Shown piece after piece: positions 1 through 8,009 of a stretch of DNA of 47,772 nt. Position 1 is the stretch's first letter. Every line of letters starts with the position of its first letter. This DNA comes from Syntrophorhabdus sp. GTDB taxonomy: Bacteria > Desulfobacterota > BSN033 > UBA1163. Position numbers and translations under genes: made by a program. Location: the NCBI GenBank assembly GCA_020724025.1, contig DYHU01000003.1, positions 1-47,772 of the forward strand, read 5' to 3'. A model generated the notes under the pieces. The model did not search any database. It was not told where the DNA came from and was given only the letters and a program-made list of their open reading frames with translations.

Positions 1-677
1 AAGATAAGAAGGTGGCCATGGGTACTCAGAATATGGCCAAGGGACCTGCCATGAGCCGTGAGGAAGCCATTCGTTCAATCGAGGCTGGCATAGAGCTGGT
101 GGAGGAGGAGTTATCGAAAGGCGTGGATATCCTTGGAACGGGGGATATGGGAATTGGAAATACGACCCCTTCGAGCGCTATCACGGCAGTCTTCACAGGA
201 ATGGATGTGGCCAAAGTCACTGGCAGGGGAACAGGTCTTGATGAGGTGGGATGGAAGCGAAAAGTGGAGGTGATTCAAAAAGCCTTAAAAACCAATCAAC
301 CCGATCCGAAGGATGCGATTGATGTCCTCGCCAAGGTGGGAGGATTTGAGATAGGAGGGATTGCAGGAGTGATTCTTGCCGGAGCCAGATATCGAATCCC
401 TGTTGTCATCGATGGCTTCATCTCGGGTGCAGCAGCATTGATAGCCACATCGCTTTCGCCACAGGTCAAACCCTACCTCATCGCCTCTCATCAATCGGTT
501 GAACAAGGGCATAAGATCATCTTGGATTTTCTCGGCTTAAAACCTTTGCTCAACCTCGATCTCCGTCTGGGCGAGGGCACCGGAGCGGCGTTGGGAATTT
601 TTTTAGTCGAGACCGGTCTTAGGATTCTCAACGAGATGGCAACCTTTGCTGATGCCGGCGTTTCTGAAAAAGTATGA
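1..677 (+). CDS. cobT: CobT, nicotinate-nucleotide:dimethylbenzimidazole phosphoribosyltransferase (5' end outside window)
   Basis: This enzyme makes alpha-ribazole phosphate from nicotinate mononucleotide and dimethylbenzimidazole for the lower loop of cobalamin. The reading frame is already open at base 3, so only about the last 225 residues are present. Visible family motifs are KGPAMSREEA, GDMGIGNTTPSSAI and the C-terminal LGEGTGAAL, whose Glu corresponds to the catalytic base known in Salmonella CobT. The stop overlaps the start of the next gene (ATGA, 674-677), indicating translational coupling in a B12 operon. Identity is seen directly; the missing N-terminus is a window-edge effect. 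Confidence 0.95.
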   Translation, partial: DKKVAMGTQNMAKGPAMSREEAIRSIEAGIELVEEELSKGVDILGTGDMGIGNTTPSSAITAVFTGMDVAKVTGRGTGLDEVGWKRKVEVIQKALKTNQPDPKDAIDVLAKVGGFEIGGIAGVILAGARYRIPVVIDGFISGAAALIATSLSPQVKPYLIASHQSVEQGHKIILDFLGLKPLLNLDLRLGEGTGAALGIFLVETGLRILNEMATFADAGVSEKV

Positions 678-1573
678 TCAGAAAATCACTTCCCTTTATT
701 ATTGCGATAATCCTATTTACTGCTATCACTGCAGAAGGACAAGAGCGTTTTTTGACCGATGAAATAGGGAGAAGAGTGAAAATCCCTGATTCTCCCAGAA
801 GGATTATTTCCCTGGCCCCCAGTATTACAGAAATCTTATTCGCCTTGGGTCTTAATAAGGAGATAGTGGGAGTCACTATCTATTGCGATTATCCAGAAGT
901 TGCGTTGGAAAAACCAAAGATCGGCGGTTTTGTGAATCCCAGTATGGAAAAGATTGTTTCCCTGAAGCCGGATCTGATCATCGGGACCCGCGATGGCAAT
1001 CATTGGGAGACTATTCATCGGTTAAACGATCTGGGCTTTCCTGTCTATTTAATTGATCCAAAAGGTTTTGATGGAGTGATCAAGATGATTAAGAACATTG
1101 GAGAAATGGTTGGAAGACAGAAGGAGTCCGAAAAGATTGTAGTGGGTATGATGGTGGGAAAGGAGGAAATCGTCACACGCACTCAATTCCTTCCTAAGCC
1201 AAAGGTATTCTTTCAGGTTGGGTATACTCCTATCATTACCGTGGGGAAAGAGTCCCTTGCTGATGATCTCATCCGCTTTGCGGGAGGAAGGAACATCTCA
1301 GAAAATGAGAGGGCAAACTATCCTCTCTATAATATCGAGGCCATCCTTGAGAAGGCTCCAGAGATCATTGTCATGAGTTCTATGGATGGCAAAGGGAACC
1401 ATTCGGATTTAATTAAAATGTGGCAGAATTGGAAAAACATCCCTGCTGTAAAAATGAAAGCGATCTATGTCATCGATTCAAATTTAGTAGACCGGCCATC
1501 CCCAAGGATCATAAAAGGTTTAGAAATCATGATGAGGATGATTCACCCAAACATTATGGGAGAGAAACAATGA
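674..1573 (+). CDS. BtuF-like periplasmic cobalamin/metal-chelate binding protein
   Basis: This is a 299-residue class III periplasmic binding protein (Peripla_BP_2). An N-terminal signal peptide of about 20 residues (basic start, then IIAIILFTAITA) lacks a clear lipobox cysteine. The mature part has the typical opening (DEIGRRVKIP, RRIISLAPSITEILFALG) and the P-x-x-IGGFVNPSMEKIVSLKPDLII stretch. Family members bring corrinoids or iron-siderophores to an ABC importer. The overlap with cobT upstream and a DUF71 gene downstream points to a corrinoid ligand, but no permease or ATPase for it is in the window, so substrate is inferred. Confidence 0.88.
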   Translation: MIRKSLPFIIAIILFTAITAEGQERFLTDEIGRRVKIPDSPRRIISLAPSITEILFALGLNKEIVGVTIYCDYPEVALEKPKIGGFVNPSMEKIVSLKPDLIIGTRDGNHWETIHRLNDLGFPVYLIDPKGFDGVIKMIKNIGEMVGRQKESEKIVVGMMVGKEEIVTRTQFLPKPKVFFQVGYTPIITVGKESLADDLIRFAGGRNISENERANYPLYNIEAILEKAPEIIVMSSMDGKGNHSDLIKMWQNWKNIPAVKMKAIYVIDSNLVDRPSPRIIKGLEIMMRMIHPNIMGEKQ

Positions 1574-2241
1574 ATGTGATCTCTTCATGGAGCGGGGGAA
1601 AAGATAGTTGCCTTGCCTGCTACAAGGCTATGAACGAAGGGTATCAAGTCGAATATCTCCTCAATTTTATCTCTAAGGAATATAAACGCTGTTGTTTCCA
1701 TGGCTTAGAGGCAGAGCTTCTAAATTTACAGGCCAACCTTATGGGAATTCCTATTATCCAAAAAGAAGTCAGTGCGGATATGGAAGAATATGAAAGGGAA
1801 TTTAAACAGGCAGTATCCGAAGTCAAGGCAGGGGTCATTACAGGGATGGTCTTTGGGGACGTATATTTGGAAGAACACAAAATCTGGGTGGATCGTGTCT
1901 GCAAGGATTTAGAGATTCAACCCATTGAGCCTTTATGGGGGATGCTTCCAGAAAAAGTGTTGGAGGATTTTATTGACTTTAAATTTAAGGCAGTTGTTGT
2001 CAGTTGTAAGGCTGAACTCTTTGATAAAGAATTTATTGGAAGGGTTGTGGATAAAAATTTTTTAGAAGAACTTAAAAGAAAAAAAATCTGTCCCTGTGGC
2101 GAGAATGGTGAGTTTCACACATTCGTTATCGATGGCCCGATCTTCAAAAAGAGGATTGAAATAACGAAAAGCCAGACTATTCTTAAAGAGGGTTTTTGGA
2201 AGCACTGGTTTTTAGATATACAAGAATATAAAATTATTTAA
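1570..2241 (+). CDS. DUF71/COG2102 PP-loop ATP pyrophosphatase, B12-salvage subgroup
   Basis: A 223-residue N-type ATP pyrophosphatase with the PP-loop SGGKDS at residues 8-13 and the family C-terminal block CPCGENGEFHTFVIDGP. Archaeal and eukaryotic relatives are Dph6 diphthine-ammonia ligases. Bacteria lack diphthamide, and published comparative genomics assigned bacterial members clustered with B12 genes to corrinoid salvage, probably an amidation step. Location directly after cobT and btuF fits that subgroup. The start at 1570 is chosen because it overlaps the upstream stop (ATGA) and places the PP-loop at the expected N-terminal position; a longer in-frame extension to 1420 only reads through btuF. 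Confidence 0.85.
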   Translation: MNVISSWSGGKDSCLACYKAMNEGYQVEYLLNFISKEYKRCCFHGLEAELLNLQANLMGIPIIQKEVSADMEEYEREFKQAVSEVKAGVITGMVFGDVYLEEHKIWVDRVCKDLEIQPIEPLWGMLPEKVLEDFIDFKFKAVVVSCKAELFDKEFIGRVVDKNFLEELKRKKICPCGENGEFHTFVIDGPIFKKRIEITKSQTILKEGFWKHWFLDIQEYKII

Positions 2242-2290
2242 CATTTAGAGAAGAATGGACCCCTTTATTGGTAGAAGCCATTTCAGGTAC

Positions 2291-2319
2291 TTGACACATC
2301 AGAGAGGTTGTAATATAAA
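2291..2319 (+). promoter_or_regulatory. Sigma-70 promoter of tRNA-Phe
   Basis: TTGACA (2291-2296), a 17-bp spacer and TATAAA (2314-2319) lie 17 bp ahead of the mature tRNA 5' end. This is close to consensus. Confidence 0.8.
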
Positions 2320-2335
2320 TGGGTTAACTTTGGAT

Positions 2336-2408
<73 letters not shown>

Positions 2409-2424
2409 CTTTGCTATCACATCA

Positions 2425-2450
2425 GGGCAATTTCGATTGCCCTATTTTTT
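2425..2450 (+). terminator. Rho-independent terminator after tRNA-Phe
   Basis: GGGCAA (2425-2430), loop TTTCGA and TTGCCC (2437-2442) are followed by TATTTTTT. It separates the tRNA from the ExbB gene, whose Shine-Dalgarno starts only a few bases later. Confidence 0.8.
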
Positions 2451-2472
2451 CATTCGGGGAGGTAAGAAGCAT

Positions 2473-3099
2473 ATGTTTATCTCGCTCATCATAAAAGGCG
2501 GACCCATCATGATCCCCATCATCCTCGGGTCGGTCATTGCCCTTGCTATCATCCTCGAAAGATACTGGGCCCTCTGGAGGATTCGGCTTGACATCCCGAA
2601 GTTTGCCCAGGAGATTTTTCTCTGTATGGAAAGAGGGCAGTTTCAGAAGGCCCTGGAGCGATGCGCAAATGTTAGGCATCCCATTGCCGATGTCTTTAAG
2701 CTGGGAATTATCAATAGAGCATTAAAGCGGAAGGATGTCGAGGCGATGATGGAACGGGAGGGCGATGAACAGATTCAATATCTGGAACGATACTTAGGGG
2801 CCCTGCTCATCATTGTAGGTGTCGAACCCATGCTCGGATTTCTTGGAACTATTGTCGGCCTTATTCAAGCTTTTATGACCTGGGAACAGATGGGCACCAA
2901 TATCACGGTCAATGCCTTAGCCGCAGGCATCTACCAGGCGATGATCACCACTGCCGCCGGCCTCTCGGTCGCCATCCCTGGTTTTATCCTCTATCACCTC
3001 ATCATGGGAAAGATCAAGAGCCATGCCCAGGAAATGACCTATTACGGAAACGAGCTCCTCGATCTTCTGTCCCAAAACCAAGAGGGAGGTGTTCGATGA
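2473..3099 (+). CDS. MotA/TolQ/ExbB proton channel family protein
   Basis: A 208-residue inner-membrane subunit of a proton-driven ExbBD/TolQR-type motor. An N-terminal membrane segment (IMIPIILGSVIALAIILERY) is followed by a cytoplasmic helical domain. The two conserved helices near residues 110-180 include GFLGTIVGLIQAF and GIYQAMITTAAGLSVAIP, the family's TM2/TM3 signatures. The start at 2473 is favoured over the ATG at 2437 because GGGGAGGT lies 9-10 bp upstream and the membrane segment then begins normally. It overlaps exbD by 4 bp. No TonB or TolA is nearby, so the energised partner is unknown. Confidence 0.88.
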   Translation: MFISLIIKGGPIMIPIILGSVIALAIILERYWALWRIRLDIPKFAQEIFLCMERGQFQKALERCANVRHPIADVFKLGIINRALKRKDVEAMMEREGDEQIQYLERYLGALLIIVGVEPMLGFLGTIVGLIQAFMTWEQMGTNITVNALAAGIYQAMITTAAGLSVAIPGFILYHLIMGKIKSHAQEMTYYGNELLDLLSQNQEGGVR

Positions 3100-3539
3100 A
3101 AATTAAAGCCCGTCGGGAGTTCAGGGTCACTTTGGAATCCCTTGCTTTCACCGACATCATCCTCAACATCTTCATCTTCTTCTTCACGGCTTTCAGTTTG
3201 ATCTACACCTTCAACCCGATGAGGGAATCCAGAATCATCGTCAAACTTCCCCAGGCCGATATCAAAGCGCCCCCTGACCAGAAGGAACCCGTCATCGTCA
3301 ACATCAATAGCCGAAATGAAGTCTTTTTAAGCAGTAAGCCCACCAACCTCAGGGAACTGAAAAAAGAGCTGGAGACCCTGATGGCCTTCAATAAGACAAG
3401 ACCTGTCATTGTGAGGGCGGACAAGAGCGTTGTCTTTGACCGGGTCGTTCAAGTCCTCGATGTTGCAAACAATTCAGGCGTTGAAAGACTGGGTATTGCC
3501 ATTGAAGAAAAACCACACTCACCCCCTTCCAACCCTTAA
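3096..3539 (+). CDS. ExbD/TolR family biopolymer transport protein
   Basis: A 147-residue partner of the preceding channel subunit. There is a short cytoplasmic N-terminus, one membrane helix (residues about 17-37, with LAFTDIILNIFIFFF carrying the conserved membrane Asp), and a periplasmic domain with VNINSRNEVFLSS and PVIVRADKSVVFDRVVQVLDVA. The start overlaps the exbB stop (ATGA at 3096-3099), so the two are coupled. ExbB-ExbD pairs form the proton-conducting stator complex; the downstream cargo system is not visible. Confidence 0.88.
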   Translation: MKIKARREFRVTLESLAFTDIILNIFIFFFTAFSLIYTFNPMRESRIIVKLPQADIKAPPDQKEPVIVNINSRNEVFLSSKPTNLRELKKELETLMAFNKTRPVIVRADKSVVFDRVVQVLDVANNSGVERLGIAIEEKPHSPPSNP

Positions 3540-3593
3540 GAAAATGGTTTCTCGGTAAACAGCCGCCTAACCCATTTTTTTGCCTTCATACAA

Positions 3594-3726
3594 GATGATT
3601 TCGTAAAAAGTTGTCATTCCCGTGAAAACGGGAATCCAGGGGAATTCTAAATGCTTAAAAAGACTGGATTCCTGCTTGCGCAGGAATGACAGAAAATAAC
3701 CTTTTCAGACTTTTTACGAGACCATC
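3594..3726. repeat. Palindromic MITE-like repeat, family B copy 1
   Basis: The outer inverted ends are GATGATTTCGTAAAAAGT and, at the right, ACTTTTTACGAGACCATC. Inside are nested palindromes of the ATTCCCGTGAAAACGGGAAT and ATTCCTGCTTGCGCAGGAAT kind. Two further copies with the same ends occur at 5994-6150 and 17422-17589. It lies in the intergenic region after exbD, where no gene is seen until 3937. Confidence 0.8.
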
Positions 3727-3848
3727 ATATAAGGAATAATCTATAATTTCTTTGAGATGATCTAAAAACTTATGGTTTTACCTTTCTTTGATTTTGTAAC
3801 ATATTGAAATCATATATGATTATTTTTGTAAAATTATGAATTTTTTTC

Positions 3849-3878
3849 TTGACATTTCTATATTTTGTGTTCTAAAAT
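3849..3878 (+). promoter_or_regulatory. Sigma-70 promoter of the small cysteine-rich gene
   Basis: TTGACA (3849-3854), an 18-bp spacer and TAAAAT (3873-3878) sit in an AT-rich stretch 58 bp ahead of the small gene at 3937. Confidence 0.65.
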
Positions 3879-3936
3879 ACCATCTATTCAATATGTAGAA
3901 TTCAACCTACTTTAACCGGAAGGGGGATTTTAAGGT

Positions 3937-4074
3937 ATGAGTTATCTGATCTGTGACAAGAGAAAAGGTAGTCCTAAAATTCACATTGAAGTATGCCGGA
4001 GGAAGTGTAAACTCTTAGTCGAATGTAAAGCATATAAGGAATTTGTCGATAATTCAGAGAAAAAAGCTGCCTAA
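3937..4074 (+). CDS. Small four-cysteine protein (45 aa), function unknown
   Basis: A 45-residue ORF with start ATG at 3937 preceded by GGAAGGGGGA, a dedicated promoter (3849-3878) and a strong terminator (4146-4179), so it looks like a real monocistronic gene. It has four cysteines at residues 6, 20, 24 and 30 (C-x13-C-x3-C-x5-C) in a lysine-rich background, which suggests a metal- or cluster-binding knuckle. I do not recognise the family. It could bind zinc or nucleic acid; that is inference from composition only. Confidence 0.7.
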   Translation: MSYLICDKRKGSPKIHIEVCRRKCKLLVECKAYKEFVDNSEKKAA

Positions 4075-4145
4075 CACCTCCCTGCCTGCCCCTGCCTGTT
4101 GTGGGCAAAGGGTGGACAGGCCCTTCATACCCCTCCTTTCTGAAA

Positions 4146-4179
4146 GGGGCATTTCCTTTGTAGGAAATGCCCCTTTTTT
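4146..4179 (+). terminator. Rho-independent terminator of the small cysteine-rich gene
   Basis: A perfect 11-bp stem GGGGCATTTCC / GGAAATGCCCC (4146-4156, 4163-4173) with a 6-base loop is followed by six T. The rsmE stop codon on the opposite strand touches the T-run. Confidence 0.9.
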
Positions 4180-4915
4180 ATCCAATATCCCCCCATTCAT
4201 ATTGAAGAATGCTGAGCAGGCAGAGACTTGCCGTCTCTGCCTTCAATATTCTCTCACCCATACAAACGGGAACAAATCCCATCCCCTCTGATTCCTCAAT
4301 CTCTTGCTGACTCAATCCCCCTTCAGGTCCAACGATGAAGAAGATCCTTTTTTTATCTTTAGATTCTCTTAAAACCTCCTTTAACCTTCTTCCTTCCCTC
4401 TCATAGAGGATGAGGCGTAAAGATTCGCGGGATGCCAGTGAAAGCATTCCGGAGTAATCACGAAGGCGGTCAATCTTTGGAATGAATCCTCTTCCGCATT
4501 GTTTGGAGGCTTCGATCGCGATTCTCTCCCAACGGCCAACCCTTTCCGATCTCTTGGACCTATCCAGAAGGGGGACGGACCGGGAGGAAAAAAAGGGGAT
4601 GATCTCCTTGACCCCCAACTCCGTGGCTTTCTGTATCAGATGGTCCATCTTTTCACCCTTGAGGAGGCTCTGTGCTAAGGTGATCTCGAGACGAGGTTCC
4701 TTCTTCGATGGAAAGCTATTTTGGATCTTAACCAAGATAGAGGTAGGCCCTTCTTCAACAATTGTTCCCTCATACTCCTTTCCTGAGCCATCGAAGACAA
4801 CAATTTCATCCCCTGTTTTAAGGCGAAGCACTTTCCGGATATGCTTCACCTCCGGCCCTTCGATCTTTAGCAATTCGTTTTCAAACCGAGGATTAGGAAC
4901 ATAGAATCTTGGCAT
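4178..4915 (-). CDS. rsmE: RsmE, 16S rRNA (uracil1498-N3)-methyltransferase
   Basis: A 245-residue SPOUT-class methyltransferase that methylates U1498 of 16S rRNA with S-adenosylmethionine. The N-terminal PUA-like part contains EVKHIRKVLRLKTGDEIVVFDGSG. The C-terminal knot shows the family motifs KGEKMDHLIQKATELGV, FIVGPEGGLSQQE and the trefoil-knot ending LGERILKAETA in its local form MGERILKAETA. The start at 4915 follows GGAGG at good spacing; a longer in-frame start at 4945 lacks one. It sits 174 bp downstream of prmA, a common pairing in which both products methylate ribosome components. Confidence 0.93.
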   Translation of the reverse strand: MPRFYVPNPRFENELLKIEGPEVKHIRKVLRLKTGDEIVVFDGSGKEYEGTIVEEGPTSILVKIQNSFPSKKEPRLEITLAQSLLKGEKMDHLIQKATELGVKEIIPFFSSRSVPLLDRSKRSERVGRWERIAIEASKQCGRGFIPKIDRLRDYSGMLSLASRESLRLILYEREGRRLKEVLRESKDKKRIFFIVGPEGGLSQQEIEESEGMGFVPVCMGERILKAETASLCLLSILQYEWGDIG

Positions 4916-5020
4916 CACTTGCCTCCAGCTTTGCCACAGTTGCAATCAAAGACATTATAAAAAATCCGAAATCCGGATATCGGGCGAAGCTTCCCTAAGG
5001 GGTTAACCTAAAACAATTTA

Positions 5021-5071
5021 CCCCCTCACCCTTTCCCTCTCCCCCAAGGGGAGAGGATTAAGGTGAGGGGG
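5021..5071. repeat. Intergenic stem-loop repeat (CCCTCACC/GGTGAGGG type)
   Basis: CCCCCTCACC (5021-5030) pairs with GGTGAGGGGG (5062-5071) around an inner CTCTCC...GGAGAG stem. A related element occurs at 38968-39003. It lies between prmA and rsmE and may act as an attenuator or a transcript-end stabiliser. Confidence 0.65.
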
Positions 5072-5089
5072 ATTTCGTGCCTTAAATTT

Positions 5090-5965
5090 TTATTTCTTTC
5101 TAAAGGTCAGGCAGACCCATTCCCCTTCCTGGATGGCCTCAATCCATTGAAGGTCCCCTGTCTTGATATAGTATTGACGAAGCCTTTCTTCCTCTGTTTC
5201 CAGTACCCCTGAGAGGATGAGAAAACCATGCCTCTTGAGGTGGCGAATCAGAGCCATCTTCGTTCTCTTCAAACTTCTGAAGTCAAGGTTGGCCACCACC
5301 AGATCGAACCTCTTTTGAATATCTCCAATTCTTCCCTTCTTTATTCTAACCTTATCGGAGACCCTATTTCGACTCACATTCTCTTTTGCGATCTCAACCG
5401 CCATTTGGTCGATATCGATGCCCCAGACTTCATCCGCACCCAATCGGCCGGCGGCGATAGAGAGAATACCTGAACCCGTCCCCACATCCAGAACGGAGAG
5501 GCCTCTTTTTTTCAGCCTCTTCTCCAATGACTCCATACAGAGTCGGGTGGTGGCGTGGGTCCCTGTGCCGAAAGCCATCCCGGGAGTGATCTCAATCGGG
5601 ATTTCATCCTTTTTCAATCTGATTCTGGCCCACGGTGGTTTTACTATAAACCTTGACCCTACTCGAATGGGTTTAAAGAACCTCTTCCAGTTCTCACCCC
5701 AATCCTGCTCAGGGATGGAAGCGGTTTCTATTTCAATGTGTGGGAGTTTTGGGTTAATCTCCTGGAGGGATTTTAAATACCGTCGGAGTAATCGTAAAGC
5801 CTTCTGCTCTCCTCCACCCTGAAGGAAATAGGTCTTCAACCTTTCTCGTTCAAAGTCTTCTTCCACCTCTTCGATGCCTGCGGCTCCTTGCTCCATCAGG
5901 AAGTTTGAGATCGGTTCTGCGAACTCTTTGGGAATGAGCAGAGAGAGAGCCAACCAGCGCTTCAT
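5090..5965 (-). CDS. prmA: PrmA, ribosomal protein L11 methyltransferase
   Basis: A 291-residue SAM-dependent methyltransferase that trimethylates ribosomal protein L11. The N-terminal substrate-recognition domain (about residues 1-100) contains IPEQDWGENWKRFFKPIRVG. The Rossmann domain shows ITPGMAFGTGTHATTRLCM, motif I LDVGTGSGILSIAAG, the acidic VWGIDIDQMA and the motif IV-like VVANLDFRSL, where many PrmA proteins have NI(L/V)A. Length is normal. It begins 29 bp after repeat 5994-6150 and is the first gene of a prmA-rsmE unit. Confidence 0.93.
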   Translation of the reverse strand: MKRWLALSLLIPKEFAEPISNFLMEQGAAGIEEVEEDFERERLKTYFLQGGGEQKALRLLRRYLKSLQEINPKLPHIEIETASIPEQDWGENWKRFFKPIRVGSRFIVKPPWARIRLKKDEIPIEITPGMAFGTGTHATTRLCMESLEKRLKKRGLSVLDVGTGSGILSIAAGRLGADEVWGIDIDQMAVEIAKENVSRNRVSDKVRIKKGRIGDIQKRFDLVVANLDFRSLKRTKMALIRHLKRHGFLILSGVLETEEERLRQYYIKTGDLQWIEAIQEGEWVCLTFRKK

Positions 5966-5993
5966 GCTATCCTTTCCTGCTATTATTTTTTAG

Positions 5994-6150
5994 TGATGGT
6001 CTCGTAAAAAGTCTGAAAAGGCTATTTTCTGTCATTCCTGCGCCGTATCAAGTACGGGACAAACTCCAGCAGGAATCCAGTCTTTCTTTATAGTTTGGCA
6101 TTTACTGGATTCCCGTTTTCACGGGAATGACGACTTTTTACGATTTCATC
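5994..6150. repeat. Palindromic MITE-like repeat, family B copy 2
   Basis: The ends are GATGGTCTCGTAAAAAGTC and GACTTTTTACGATTTCATC, with the same internal ATTCCTG and ATTCCCG palindromes as copies 1 and 3. The right part overlaps the 3' end of the hydrolase gene (6088-6924), so the last 15-20 hydrolase residues are element-encoded. Confidence 0.82.
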
Positions 6151-6924
6151 TTTAGTGGAATCGGCAATAAATCCTCTGATTTTTTCATTAAATGCTGCAG
6201 GAGATTCCATCATCACCATGTGGCCGGCATTGGGAATGATTTCCAATTTCGATCCTTTGATCCGGTTCTGGAGGAATTGGGAATACTTTACGGGTGTGAG
6301 TTGGTCCTCATCCCCGCAGAGGATGAAGGTGGGGAGTTCGATCTTCTCTAATTCTTTCATCATATCGAACCGATCACAGGCCAGGAAGTCGCCATAGAGG
6401 ACTCCCGGTCGGCATCGCAGCATTCCGGCAATGCCCTTCTCAATTAAGTCGGCGGGGGTCTTTCGAGAATAGGCATACTGATTGATCTGTGGAACAATCC
6501 CCTTAAAGTTGGCTTTAATCCCGTCCAGAATCATCGGAAGGACCCTTAACCTCGCTCCGGTTCCCACTAAAACAATACCCTTGATCATCTCCGGATACCT
6601 CAACGCCATCGTCTGAACAATGGCTCCTCCCATGGAATGACCAACCAGAAACACCTGGGGAAGATGGAGTGCCTTAAAAAAACCATAGACATGTCCAGCA
6701 TACCTTCCGATCTCCTCTTCCCCTTCGCCTCCTGACTCCCCATGACCGGGGAGTTCGATGATGATGGGATTGAAATGCTTTTTAAAAAATCCCTTCTGGC
6801 AGCTCCATGTATACTGGCCTCCTCCTGCCCCATGGATGAAGAGAACAAACTCCCTTCCCTCTATAAACCCTTTTTTTCCTATCCAGTGACTGATCTGTCT
6901 TCCACCGACGTGGATGATGGGCAT
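6088..6924 (-). CDS. Alpha/beta-fold hydrolase with repeat-derived C-terminus
   Basis: A 278-residue alpha/beta hydrolase. Seen motifs are the oxyanion-hole HGAGGG, the nucleophile elbow GHSMGG near residue 96, the acid in LCGDEDQLTP and the histidine in NAGHMVMMES, which give a full Ser-Asp-His triad. Substrate is unknown. It starts 2 bp after the dusB stop with the Shine-Dalgarno AAAGGAGG inside the dusB end, so it is co-translated with dusB. The C-terminal tail after FIADS (including KSRHSRENGNP) is translated from MITE-like repeat copy 2, meaning the element inserted at or near the original stop. Confidence 0.88.
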   Translation of the reverse strand: MPIIHVGGRQISHWIGKKGFIEGREFVLFIHGAGGGQYTWSCQKGFFKKHFNPIIIELPGHGESGGEGEEEIGRYAGHVYGFFKALHLPQVFLVGHSMGGAIVQTMALRYPEMIKGIVLVGTGARLRVLPMILDGIKANFKGIVPQINQYAYSRKTPADLIEKGIAGMLRCRPGVLYGDFLACDRFDMMKELEKIELPTFILCGDEDQLTPVKYSQFLQNRIKGSKLEIIPNAGHMVMMESPAAFNEKIRGFIADSTKDEIVKSRHSRENGNPVNAKL

Positions 6925-6926
6925 GG

Positions 6927-7883
6927 CTACCTCCTTTGAATCGATTCGAAATAGGTGCTGACCGCCTCGAACAATGCCCCTTTTCCTTTCAAGCCTGACA
7001 ATTTTGAATGGAAGGAGGCGCAGTTAGGAAGTCCCTTTGTGTACCAGTAGAGGTGTTTCCGGATCTGGTGCGTCGAACTTCCTTCCCCATAATGGTTCTG
7101 GATCAGCGAGAAATGATGATGGATCATCCGCTTTCTCTCCTCTGGAGAAATCGCCGCCCCTTTCTTCGGAGGCCCTGAAGGTTCCCTGCTGAAAATCCAT
7201 GGGTTTCCCAAAGCCCCTCTTCCGATCATCACCCCATCACAGGCTGTCTCCTCTAACATCTTCTGTATCAAAGACGGTGTGCTCACGTCTCCATTTCCAA
7301 TCACAGGAATCCCGACCGTTTTCTTCACCTCTGCGATCACGTTCCAGTCTGCCCGACCCCGAAATGCCTGATCTTTTGTTCGAGGGTGAATGGTGATCGC
7401 ATCCACGCCGCAGTCCTCGGCAAGTTTGGAAATGTCAACGGCATTGATCTGTTTCTCATCCCATCCGGAGCGAATCTTAACGGTCAGGGAGCAGGTGACC
7501 TTCTTTCTCATCTCAACGAGTATCCCCTTCACCTTTTCCGGAAAACGCATCAGATCCACCCCCGCTCCGGTCTTGACCACCTGTTTAGCCGGACATCCCA
7601 TATTGAGGTCAATGGCATCGGCTCCCATGTCCTGGGCCATCACTGCGGCCTCGGCCAGCACCGTTGAATTTGATCCGAAGAGCTGAACCGAGATGGGATG
7701 TTCATCTTTCCCGATTTTTAAAAAGGCCTCCCCTTTTCGTAACAATCCATCGGCGCTCATCATTTCGGTAAAAGTGAGACCACAGCCATGCTCCCGGGCC
7801 AATTGCCGAAAAGGGAAATCCGTAATCCCTGCCATCGGCGCCAGAAGGAGGTTGTTATTTAGTTGAAGGTTTCCGAGTCTCAC
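6927..7883 (-). CDS. dusB: tRNA-dihydrouridine synthase (Dus family)
   Basis: A 318-residue FMN-dependent enzyme that reduces uridines in tRNA D-loops. Motifs are LLAPMAGITDFPFRQLA at the N-terminus, the catalytic-cysteine segment NMGCPAKQVVKTGAG, TVKIRSGWDE, TIHPRTKDQAFRG, GNGDV and MIGRGALGNPW. This is the standard bacterial DusB-type order and length. It lies just upstream of the alpha/beta hydrolase. The subfamily (B rather than A or C) is inferred from the GCPAKQVVK pattern and overall length. Confidence 0.92.
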   Translation of the reverse strand: MRLGNLQLNNNLLLAPMAGITDFPFRQLAREHGCGLTFTEMMSADGLLRKGEAFLKIGKDEHPISVQLFGSNSTVLAEAAVMAQDMGADAIDLNMGCPAKQVVKTGAGVDLMRFPEKVKGILVEMRKKVTCSLTVKIRSGWDEKQINAVDISKLAEDCGVDAITIHPRTKDQAFRGRADWNVIAEVKKTVGIPVIGNGDVSTPSLIQKMLEETACDGVMIGRGALGNPWIFSREPSGPPKKGAAISPEERKRMIHHHFSLIQNHYGEGSSTHQIRKHLYWYTKGLPNCASFHSKLSGLKGKGALFEAVSTYFESIQRR

Positions 7884-7889
7884 CTGATC

Positions 7890-8008
7890 CCCTTGGAATA
7901 TTGGAATGGTGGAATAATGGAATATTGGGTAAGTTTTTGAAAATTATCATTCCTTAATGTTTGCTTTTTTAAACCCATTCTTCCACTATTCCAATGTTCC
8001 ATTGTTCC
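7890..8008. repeat. Intergenic GGAAT/ATTCC palindromic element
   Basis: Alternating GGAATATTGGAATGG and CCACTATTCCAATGTTCC stretches form a long imperfect inverted repeat between cbiO and dusB. No coding potential is seen. Confidence 0.6.
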
Positions 8009-8009
8009 G

